Of a stretch of 16,659 nt of DNA, positions 1-8,306 are shown one piece after another. Positions within the stretch are counted from its first letter, which is position 1. Each line of letters begins with the position of its first letter. The translations under genes were made by a program, and so were the position numbers. Under the pieces are notes generated by a model, which did not search any database, had not been told where the DNA came from, and saw nothing but the letters and a program-made list of their open reading frames with translations. Origin of the DNA: Actinomortierella ambigua. Taxonomy: Eukaryota > Mortierellomycota > Mortierellomycetes > Mortierellales > Mortierellaceae. The stretch spans positions 1-16,659 of the forward strand of contig JAAAJB010000700.1 in assembly GCA_016098155.1 (NCBI GenBank). The letters run 5' to 3'.

Positions 1-575
1 GAGGGGGTCGACAGTTTGCTAAATGTCGGGACGGGGTCGACAATTAGAGCCGTCCTAGATGCGTGCTGGCGAATACAACCCTCTCCGGAGGACATGTAAA
101 AAAAAAAAAAAAAAAAATCAGCCTCAATTGTTGTGAGTTCTAGCTGAAGGTTGGTGGTATCCAGCATGCTCTGGTTGGTGAAATACAGCAACTCGCCAAA
201 GCATGCTGGACAACACAAACCTTCGGCTAGAACTCAAGGCAACAAATGAGAAATCAAGTCAAGGATTGAGTCAGCAAGTTCCTACAGGATCATAGATCGG
301 GTGGGATCGCCCCCTTTTCGTACAAACGCGCCCCTTGGAATCTCGGAAGATCCCCCTTTGGTCGGGTCGACCGGTTGCTTGCCTCATATGCTTTCCCCAG
401 GCGTTCCCTATTAAAAAAAAAAAAAGTCTACAGTACCACACCGACCTGACATGGAGATCTGTGCCACTCTGCAGCGGCAAAAGGATACTCCGAGGTACGC
501 TTGCCATGAACCAAACACTCAAAGCCCAAGTATGCTGTAATAAACAATCATTATTAGTAATCTTCCTAAGCTATG
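1..575. other. Non-coding flank downstream of the dehydratase gene
   Basis: No reading frame here looks like a gene. The stretch holds three copies of a GGGTCGAC core (near 5, 34 and 364), a 20-base poly-A run (98-117), the foldback element described separately (121-250) and a 13-base A run (413-425). The last few hundred bases should include the 3' untranslated region of the minus-strand dehydratase. I see no clear polyadenylation hexamer on the minus strand. Confidence 0.6.
121..250. repeat. Foldback (inverted-repeat) element, possible MITE or hairpin RNA
   Basis: The left arm (123-174) is the reverse complement of the right arm (250-196) over about 50 positions, with roughly six mismatches and one 3-base gap. 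The longest perfect stretch is TCCAGCATGC. The loop is about 21 bases (175-195). The hexamer AAATCA lies on both sides (115-120 and 251-256), as a target-site duplication would, but the left copy abuts a poly-A run and may be chance. The structure fits a non-autonomous DNA transposon (MITE) or a transcribed hairpin. No coding capacity is visible inside. Confidence 0.75.
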
Positions 576-2949
576 TTACAGTGAGTGGCCATGGGCCAAA
601 AAGAGTTCATCCTGGTCGTTTCGACAGCACTCCTCCCTGACGGAATGTGGATACAGCGCCTTTTCAATATCGCCCCACCATGTCTGTCCATGCTTCTCGT
701 ACCATGCAACTAGAAGCATAAGAAAGAAGAGAAACGAGTTGTCAATCAAACAGTGCAACACTAATCAATAACACGCTGAGATTTCGTACACATGTGAACA
801 AGCTTCCTCTGTAATATCTGCACTTGCCTGTCTTCTCGATACCCTCCTCAAAACTGGTTCGTGGCGCCCACCCGAGCTCCTGGATCTTGGTTGAGTCCAC
901 GTCATACCTCTTATCATTGAAGGCGCGATCTTCCACAAAGACGATCCTCTCGTCCGAGAACGCCTCAGCCGAGGTGGCAGTGGAAGGAGAGCATGCTGCA
1001 GCAATGGCCGAAGAGACTGGCTCCCCATCAGAATCGCGTACCAAATTGCCATCGGCATGCCCGTTGCAATGCAACTCTTCTCCTCCGCCTCCATTTTCCT
1101 GTTGTGATTGATGCGATGATGACGACGATGATGATGATGGTAATGATGAAGAGGATGGCTTCTGTCCTGAATAAGGCTTTGAACGGTCGGATCGGCCATC
1201 TTCCGAGGTGAATCCGTTTCGTTTCCGCTTGCCATGGGTGAGTCGTCTGATCAATAATCGTGCCATGTCAATGTTGGTGATCTCGTGTCCACAGCCAATG
1301 TTGTAAACCTGTCCTATGACACCCTTGTGCAAGACAATGTCGATGGCGTTCGCCACGTCGGCCACATAGAGGTATTTTCTCGAGTGCTGCCCCGATCCAT
1401 GAATATAGCTAGCGTGAGGTATGTTTGTATGTTTGTATGTTTGTGACAACAAGAGAGGTCAGCCTGATATTTTTTTTTCGGCTGCACCTTGCTATTTTTG
1501 TAATCAATTGCTTGAAAGAGCGCGACACTGAAATAAATGCAAACACATACCAATTGCCGCCCCTGAGCAGACTAGTGATGAATTTTGGACAAATCTTCTC
1601 AGGGTACTGAAAGGGACCATAGATGTTGTTGCTCCTCGTGATGATGATTGGGATGTTGAAGGACTTGTAATATGCATGTACCATGCACTCTGCTGCTGCC
1701 TTTGTTGCTGAGTATGGATTGCTGGGTGCGATCAGTGCATCTTCTTTACACGCAGGCTATCATTAGAGTGAGTCAGGAACAAAAACAATCGAAATGTAAG
1801 CATTGGGCGACTCCACTAGTGGGCTATCCCTTGGTCGTCCGGTCGCCAGTAACCGCATGATCACTGCAGACACAGAAATCTCCTTTTGTCTCTCACCTTG
1901 CCCTGGTCCACTTCGCCGTAAACCTCGTCTGTAGAGATGTAAATAAACCGCTTGATCCTCGACCGCAACCCCGTGAGCGAAGATGATCTTGGTCGCCCCA
2001 CGGGATTGGTGGTGACACCGTTGACTGCCGCCGTTGATGAAGATTCCTCGTTCACACGAACCCCGTTGCACTGAACGTCGACTACTGGCACAAAGGAACA
2101 AGAAGGTGGTGGTGCTGGCGATGCTGTGGACGCCGCGGTGGCTGCCGGTGCTGTCGGTAATGGCTCGTGGTACGAATGTGCAGCCTCGAGCAAGACATGA
2201 GTGCCGAGGACATTATTCTTGGTAAACTCAATCGACTCGCCAAAGGATTTGTCCACATGAGTTTGAGCGGCGAGGTGGAGGATGGTGTCAATCTCGTGCT
2301 CGCGGATCAGCGACCGTACAAAGCTCAGGTCGGTAATGTCACCCTTGATGAACCGAAAGTTCTTACGCTCGACTAATGGCGCCAGGTTCGAGAGTGAGCT
2401 ACAATAGTCGAGCTTGTCAAGAACAACGACGTTGTACTCGGGGTAATTGATGACCAGCTTCTTAGCCAGAAAGGATCCGCTGCAGTAGGGTCATAAAGAT
2501 ATTGTCGCCAAAGGTTTTGAGTTAAATTGCTCAGGCATGCGCTCAAACTCAAAGCAAACATGTTCCCTGCGTCCCCTGTGCCCCTCTATCTCATTGAGTA
2601 TGTGTGTGTGTGTTGCCGTCCAGGGATGCTGAATTCTTCCATGCTAACAATCACAAACGCAGCCAAAAAAAGGATGCAGTTGCCGATACAGTTGCTGATG
2701 CGGTTGCTGATGCTGATGCTGATGCCGATGCTGACGCGGTAGCCGATGCTGATGCTGATGTCGATGCCAAAGCGATGCGCAGGCATTGCCATAAGTTTGG
2801 TGACCCCTCTTACCCATGTCCAAGACTTACGTGAATCCTGCTCCGCCTGTGAGGAGAATGTTTTTGATGGACTTTGATGGCTCATCCACCACCCGCTCAT
2901 AGAGGTCTTGGAGGAAGTGTTCCTTGTCTCCTCCTTGCTCACGAGTCAT
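576..2949 (-). CDS. TGDS: Nucleotide-sugar 4,6-dehydratase (dTDP/UDP-glucose 4,6-dehydratase, TGDS/RmlB family), 5 exons
   Basis: Exons, in transcript order, are 2949-2831, 2479-1897, 1756-1551, 1408-828 and 709-576. They join in frame to about 540 residues. The family is an extended short-chain dehydrogenase that turns NDP-glucose into NDP-4-keto-6-deoxyglucose with bound NAD, the first step toward rhamnose-type sugars, probably in the cytosol. Visible motifs are the Rossmann glycine loop TGGAGFTGS (residues 34-42, spanning intron 1), AAQTHVDKSF, STDEVYG (T223-D224-E225 catalytic), YSATK (Y249, K253), YLYVADVA, VEDRAFNDKRYDVD and the C-terminal WYEKHGQTWWGDIEKAL, typical of TGDS. Two low-complexity inserts (about 145-212, Ala/Pro/Ser/Thr; about 361-455, with a Ser run and a Gly run) explain the excess over the usual length of about 350. 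The start at 2949 gives about 30 residues before the glycine loop. Intron 4 has a GC donor. The sugar nucleotide (UDP or dTDP) cannot be told from sequence. Confidence 0.93.
710..827 (-). other. GC-AG intron 4 of the dehydratase gene
   Basis: The donor reads G|GCAAGT and the acceptor TTCTAG|TT. Splicing joins codon G|TT (Val497) and turns a nonsense tail into the family-typical sequence ending in WWGDIEKAL. No GT donor in the neighbourhood gives a joined frame. Apart from C at intron position 2, the donor matches the consensus exactly, as is usual for GC donors. Confidence 0.85.
1409..1550 (-). other. Intron 3 of the dehydratase gene, with an 8-base tandem repeat
   Basis: The donor TG|GTATGT and acceptor GCTAG|C join Asn302-Cys303-Tyr304. 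On the plus strand, the unit GTATGTTT is repeated three times (about 1419-1442), only some ten bases from the 3' splice site. The intron also has an A run on the minus strand. Confidence 0.8.
2480..2830 (-). other. Long intron 1 of the dehydratase gene, carrying a hexanucleotide minisatellite
   Basis: The donor TTCAC|GTAAGT and acceptor CTGCAG|C split Thr40 in the glycine loop. At 351 bases it is two to three times longer than most other introns here (87-142 bases). About 2692-2771 is an imperfect GCTGAT/GATGCT tandem repeat. Read on the plus strand it gives an Asp-Ala string, which is a repeat artefact and not a gene. Confidence 0.85.
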
Positions 2950-3287
2950 GCTGATGAGAGATGTAAAGGAGGGTGCTGAATGACAAGGTAGAATAGGTAA
3001 GGTAAGAGTGAACGATGATGTGATGCAATCGCACCGAGAAACAAAAAAAAAAAAAAAAGGAAGAGTGACTGGGTTTCATACTCCCTGATCAGTTGAAAAC
3101 CCCACACACTGACTTGCAAAGTCGTTCCTGGGAATGTTGCTGCTGCCCTTCCCCCTTGCCCTCCTCCTGCCCTTGTAGAAATGCAATACAAATATAAAAA
3201 AAAGACTATGTTTCTGAATCAAAATAGTGTAGCTACTACATGCAGATCCTCCCTTCTTATTCTACTTTTCTTTTTGTTCCGTGCTTT
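2950..3287. other. Intergenic region between two head-to-tail minus-strand genes
   Basis: This stretch must hold the 3' end of the deubiquitinase gene and the promoter and leader of the dehydratase gene. A 16-base A run (3043-3058; T run on the transcribed strand) lies in the middle. No further gene or clear TATA element is seen. Confidence 0.6.
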
Positions 3288-5764
3288 TTAAACCTCTTTG
3301 ACCTTGTACAGAGCAAGGTACGCAATGTGGAAATCTCCGCCACCGTCCAGTTTGAGGATATCGTCCTTTTGCACTGGCGAAACCTTGTCATCGTCGTACT
3401 TGAACCAATCTTCCGACGATCCCTTGCGAGTCCAGCCAATATAGTGGCCCGAATCGGCCGTGCGGCCCACATGCGTCAGCACTGCATGCAGCTCATACTG
3501 TCCCGATGGGTTTGATCCCACATCCTTGACCAGCTCTGGATCTAACGAAGCCCGGAACTCCTCGCGCACCTTCTCCACTGCCAGGGCCTCCTCTGACTTG
3601 GCCTCGTTGTCCGTCTCCATCTTGCCTGCTTCCTTGTCAAGACGCTCACGCCGCTTCAGCGCTGTGAGCGCACTGTCAAGCTCGCGCAGCTTGGCCTTGG
3701 GTGCCGACATCTTGGCTTGAAGTTCGTCTGTGCAGAACTGCGAAGCATCCAGCTCGAAGGGGAACTTGACCTTGCGCAGAATTTTGGCCTTGACCTGCTC
3801 CGTTGCCTTCCAGTAGAATCGCACAAAGTTCACCGTCAAGTATGCTGGCAGGCGAGAAATCTGTTGAGACTTTGTGTACATGGCTGAACGCCCCAGTGTT
3901 GGTGAATTCTTTTCAATCTTTTGGGCCAACGAGAGAAGAATTCCGTTCTGCATGAAATTAATGTCTAACAAAAGAAAAAAGGTGGAAAGCCAAAAGACGC
4001 AATGTTAATATACAAACTCGCAAAAAAAAGTGCGTAAGCCATTTACACAAAGCTGGGATTTCCCGCTAAAAGACATACTTTGATCGATATGGCAGTCGAG
4101 CTTGGTGAAGGGCTCCTTCGTGATAATGGCTTCCTCCTCCGTGGATTCATCGCACTTCAGCCTATTCCATAGAATCACATGGGAGACTCACAACGGTCAG
4201 TATAGGCGCGAAATTCTGAGATTCTCTATCCTTCATCAACAATCCGTCCTAGTATGGTCCTTACGTTGTTGTAAACTCTCCTTGCATGTACTGAACGATG
4301 ACGTTTTGCAGCCCTTCGTCGTGGGCAGGAAGTTTTGAGCGCAAAGTAGAAACAAGTTGTCCCCAGCACTCCTCGGCATCCTGCTGCATCCACATGTTAT
4401 CACGTCCACGTTGCGAGAACTGAGGGAAGGCTTGCCTGAGATACTGAAGAATTCATCAAGGAATAGGCAAATGTCGGAAACCAAGTTAGCAACATGAACT
4501 CAAACAAGTGGTAGCCAACTTTAGCACTATCAAACCTTACTTATCGACCTACGTTCACAAAGGCGGCGGGCATGACACCCTGGCCAGCAGCGTTCAGCTG
4601 ACGAAACAAATCGCGCAGAGAAGCTGTCATGTTGCTGCTGGCGTCCAAGTTGTTGGTGTTCCCAGAGAACTTTTGCAGATCCTGAACTAGCTCAGGAACA
4701 ACGCGGAGGCATTGCAGGGTAGCATTCTAGCAGAAGTAGCAACAGAAATAGTAGTGGGAGGAAAGGGGGGATATGAGAAGTTGTAAAACTGTAGAGAAGA
4801 CGAGAGTACATCGATCCACAGAAAGAGCACGGGTTCCGCACTGCGTTGTGCATACCATGTAACAAGTGTTGCCGAGATTCACCAGGCCAACAGGAATGTC
4901 CATCTAGATTTTGACAAGAGGAGCAAGCCAACAGAGAAAGTAAGCAACCAGCCAGGCATCTCTTGCCGTTTTTTCAGCCACGACAAGCACAGTTGGTTCT
5001 CACGATGTATTGATGTTCATACAGCCTTGTTGAGCGAGGCCTCTGTCATATCCTCAGCAAAGATGATCTTCTTCTCTGGAGCCTTGGGCAACTCGCCTGC
5101 TGTGCCCATCATCTATTGTTCACATCAGCCCAGGAAACATCGACAAGCAATATTAGCCACTCCTGCTCAATGAAACAACGGTCCTCGTTTGTCTGCTCCT
5201 CAGCCATCCAACTGCGCTATCCACTTGCCATGAAGGTGTGCCCCTGTAGCGAAGAAGAGAAGAGAAGAAAAATAGGTGCAGCGTCAGAAGAGTAATCAAC
5301 TAAGAGTGTACGAGGCAAACCCACCCCATGATGAAGATTAGGGGCGACTAGGATGACTTACAGACTTGAGGTTAAGCTTGTTCATATCGCTTTCATCCTA
5401 AACAGCGCAACAATCAGCCCAGAGGCCGGATCAGGACATAACGTGAGAAATCAAATACAGAGAGTAATACGGAGTCAATCTAAATGTTTGGATCCCTAGA
5501 ACATACCTTGAGCATACCACCCTTGGTGATGATTTTTTGTCTGTCGGGGTCGACACCAGTGAGTGCAAAAAGCTGCGCTTTGAATGTCAGACCGGGCTCG
5601 TTCAGGTCTAGCTCAATGTCGTCAAACTTCTTGCCATTCCACTTGACGTTCACTATTGTAATTCCCAAAGCAAAGACGTGAGTGACACATGTCGCCTAGA
5701 GGTGCTGGGGAACCTGCGAAGCAATAGCAACCCATCTACCTTTGATGGTGTTTGCGGGAGGCAT
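3288..5764 (-). CDS. UBP6: Proteasome-associated ubiquitin carboxyl-terminal hydrolase (Ubp6/USP14), 10 exons
   Basis: Exons are 5764-5740, 5652-5507, 5397-5362, 5243-5229, 5112-5023, 4903-4856, 4726-4553, 4443-4265, 4161-4079 and 3964-3288. They join to about 490 residues, against 494 for human USP14 and 499 for yeast Ubp6. The protein trims ubiquitin chains on substrates at the 26S proteasome regulatory particle. Residues 1-75 are the ubiquitin-like domain that docks to the proteasome (IKVNVKWNGKKFD, FKAQLFALTGVDPDRQK). The USP domain follows: cysteine box GLVNLGNTCYM (catalytic C118), the QQD box in WMQQDAEECW, SPTLGRSAMYTKS, ISRLPAYLTVNFVRF, histidine box GRTADSGHYIGW (H439) and the following FKYDDDKVS (Asp in 456-458). 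All catalytic parts are present, so it should be active. Intron 4 has a GC donor, and exon 4 is only 15 bases. The ATG at 5764 gives the expected short lead before the first beta strand. Confidence 0.96.
5113..5228 (-). other. GC-AG intron 4 of UBP6
   Basis: The donor is ATG|GCAAGT and the acceptor ACAATAG|ATG. Joining exon 4 (5243-5229) to exon 5 (5112-) gives SGHTFMMMG, the same length as NGMTLLMMG in human USP14. The nearest GT downstream of exon 4 would break the frame. The donor is otherwise a perfect consensus. Confidence 0.8.
5229..5243 (-). other. 15-base microexon (exon 4) of UBP6
   Basis: Five codons (Gly-His-Thr-Phe-Met) lie between CTACAG and the GC donor. They are needed to complete the last strand of the ubiquitin-like domain. 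Skipping them would leave the frame intact but remove that strand. Confidence 0.75.
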
Positions 5765-6138
5765 GGTGAATAACAGGATGTGTTGGTTGTATGGGAAACA
5801 GAATGCCGTCTCTCTTTTTTGTACTTTTGTACGCGTCATGGTCAGCGAAGCAGGTATTAGATGTGACATAAAAATCTTGAGTACCATCCGTCTCTCCCCC
5901 CTCTCTTGTGCGCCACCAAAGTGTATTTTCCTACTGGTGTCTCAGAGTCTACTGCGTCTGGGCCTTTCGTGTCAGTCAAGGATGTAACATAGATGGGCCA
6001 ACGGCAGGTCTAGACGACCAAAATGCTTACGCCTATGTCCCGTCCACCAAGGCGACTCTAAGATTAGCGCAGTCTGTGACTCTAGAGGCCCGATTTAATG
6101 ATGCAGGGCTTCGGGGAAGGGGGCAGGAGAGAGGAGTA

Positions 6139-6167
6139 CGATGACGATGACGATGACGATGACGATG
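6139..6167. repeat. CGATGA hexanucleotide microsatellite
   Basis: Nearly five perfect copies of CGATGA stand in tandem. The plus-strand reading is an Asp string, caused by the repeat. It lies about 375 bases upstream of the UBP6 start, outside any called gene. Confidence 0.9.
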
Positions 6168-6811
6168 GTATCAAAGATTGGTTCAGAAGGTTCGCAGCAG
6201 AAGGCGCCGTTGGTCTATGCGGATATGATGATGATTATCGGCCAAACAATTTGATCGTTACATTGTGCACACAACCATATGTGGGTGAGTCAACACACCT
6301 TCAAACTTTTCCTCAGCAGAGTCGCGATGCTTCTGTGGGGCAAATTATGACTCCTCGACTTGCCGGTGGCTCTCCTCAGAGCTGCCAACCTTTGAAACAG
6401 CTCACTCTTCACGCTGCTGGCGTGGTAAGAGTCCCTGTTTTGACCCGTGACTCCCTGCCGACACCAAAGAATAGAAACATAGGACTCGGGAATGAACGCA
6501 CACATCCTCATTAACGTTTTTTTTTCCCTCGGGAAACAAATGATGGATAATGCAATGACTGAAAAAAGATCGCTTGTACGACAAAGATTCCATGCAAGAA
6601 TCCAACATACCCAAGGAACAGAGTTATATATCATCTTCTCCCAAAGTGAAAACGCACTGGCAGGAGCTAAGGATGAAAAGGATGAGGAAACTAAGCTACT
6701 GCCACAAGTACGTTACTACTAGTACAAAAACTATATAGCACATTCCCTCCTCCTTCCCTCTCCCCCTTTCCTCCCTCTCCGAGCGGAAGTCCAAAATGAA
6801 TGTGCAGAGCA

Positions 6812-6845
6812 GGGGGGGCAAGAAGGGGTGGGGGGGTATATAATG
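6812..6845 (+). promoter_or_regulatory. G-run cluster followed by a TATA-like stretch
   Basis: Runs of seven, four and seven G (6812-6818, 6825-6828, 6830-6836) are followed directly by TATATAATG. The cluster could fold as a G-quadruplex, and the AT stretch resembles a TATA box. No gene start lies at the expected distance, so a promoter role is a guess. Confidence 0.25.
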
Positions 6846-7506
6846 CGGGAAGGAGACAAAGAAAGGGGGCACAATCCAAAAATTGTGAACGCAAACGGAT
6901 CAAACGCCAAAAATACACGCATGTATAGAACAGTGTAAAAAAGTGCAGTGGTCAGGCCCACGCGTCTCCTTGGCATCCAAGTCGTAACCTAGCTCTGCAG
7001 TGATGCAGAAAACACTGCCTTCACTCACTCTCTTCATCTCTCCCTTCCTCCCCCCCCCGACTCGTTTCCCCACATGCGTCCTCCAGGGTGGAGATGGACA
7101 CATACCGACTCTTTGGCTATTTTCGCTCTGCCTCTGTCTCCTGCTTTGCTGCCTGGCTGCAACTGTCACCAAGCAGTTGAGATGCAGTCAATTCAGTGAT
7201 GGCATGCGAGGGACTATACTGCACATGAAGAAGAGGAAGAAGAAGTGAAGGAAGAGGAGGAGCGCAAGGAAAGGGGGGGGGAGGGAGGAGATCGAGAGAT
7301 AGAAAGACAGCACTGCTGCAACAAGAAGACAAGGTTCTCCACCCACTCCTTTTCCCTCATCCGACGTCGAATAGTTGTTTTTCCCTATTTGTTGTTCTTG
7401 TGCAACATGCTTTCCGTGCGTGCCCTTTTTTCCAAGTATGTACAGGGCAAAACAACAATGAAGACAAACACACAACAACAAATCGATCTTCCCAGTCCAT
7501 CTCAGT

Positions 7507-7528
7507 AGCAGCAGCAGCAGCAGCAGCA
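7507..7528. repeat. CAG trinucleotide run
   Basis: About seven tandem CAG/AGC units. The run is flanked on the minus strand by a splice-acceptor-like TTCTTCCAG just upstream of it, discussed in the findings. It reads as Leu, Ala or Cys strings depending on frame. Confidence 0.85.
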
Positions 7529-7959
7529 AAAGCAGCGCTGGAAGAAAGAGAACAATAAATAATATTTCCTCCAGGGAGAGTGGGACAAAAAAAAACAAAC
7601 TTACAGCGTGGCTGGAAAGTTGGAGAAACGGGTTCCCGTACACCCAATTGGACTCCTCAGCTGCTGCCTGTATCCTCCTCGACATGTCTTCCCGTTGGCG
7701 CCTCGTCCTCTTCCCTTTCGCCTGGAATGATGCATGGTATTGTAATCCAACTCTGTTCTGAGCCAACTGCCATGTTGTCATACACTTTCTCTGTTCATTA
7801 CAGTATTCTTTGCGGACAAAGCACCGTGTTTTTCAGTCAGTCGTCGGTTAGTCCAGTCAAGTCAGGGGGAAAGAAGGAATCGCAAGGTCAACGCAGCAGC
7901 AACAGCAAACAGCACCAAGCCCAACTATGGACAAACAAACGGCCCTGCTCTGCTCTGTT

Positions 7960-8290
7960 GCTCTTGCCCCATCCACACACATACACAACATACCCATTCT
8001 CTCTTTCTTTCTTTCTCCCTGTGCCTTTCTCTCTGTCTCTTGCTCCACTCATCGCTCATCATCCTCTCATTCAACATTCCTCTCCCCCCTTGAATGAGGT
8101 TCTCCGCAATGGTCTTTTACATATAGAAGCCCTTGTCCACTATCCACCCCTACCTTGCCCTAACCTTCCACCTCCCCTCTCTCCTCACCTCCTCCTCCTC
8201 TCCGTTCCCTTCCAACCTCACCCTTTCCTTCCTTCCTCACCTCCGTCCGTCTCGTCGTCTCTTCCACCTTTTTTTCCACCATTGCCATTC
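7960..8290 (+). promoter_or_regulatory. Pyrimidine-rich promoter or 5' leader of the large gene
   Basis: The plus strand is strongly C+T rich, with runs of CTCT, CCTCC and TTCC right up to the start codon at 8307. Such tracts are common just upstream of fungal start codons near transcription start sites. Several short upstream reading frames begin here, including an ATG at 8133 that is in frame with the main gene. No clear TATA box is present. Confidence 0.45.
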
Positions 8291-8306
8291 AGTGAATCAC
8301 CACTTC

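Larger units (their letters stand above)
5765..8306. other. Long intergenic region without a convincing gene
   Basis: About 2.5 kb separate the divergent UBP6 gene and the large plus-strand gene. Frames here are short, biased in composition and show no recognisable domain. The region holds a CGATGA hexamer repeat (6139-6167), a G-run/TATA-like stretch (6812-6845), a poly-A/G-rich purine stretch (about 7228-7300), a CAG run (7507-7528) and a pyrimidine-rich leader (about 7960-8290). A short unrecognised gene cannot be excluded. Confidence 0.5.

Noticed and set aside
742..827. Dehydratase ending at 742 by reading through the GC donor
   Set aside because: The read-through tail is unrelated to the family, while splicing with the GC donor restores the conserved WYEKH/WWGDIEKAL end at 709-576.
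1419..1442. CRISPR-like repeat
   Set aside because: These are contiguous 8-base units without spacers, in a eukaryotic intron.
2604..2834. Plus-strand Asp-Ala repeat protein
   Set aside because: It is the GCTGAT repeat within intron 1 of the dehydratase on the other strand.
6098..6514. Plus-strand frame with an Asp string
   Set aside because: The Asp string is the CGATGA repeat. The remainder has no domain, no supporting splice structure and no leader.
8133..8306. Start of the large gene at the upstream in-frame ATG (8133)
   Set aside because: The added 58 residues are Leu/Ser/Pro/His runs from the pyrimidine-rich leader. The ATG at 8307 precedes the first domain-like sequence. It is not excluded.
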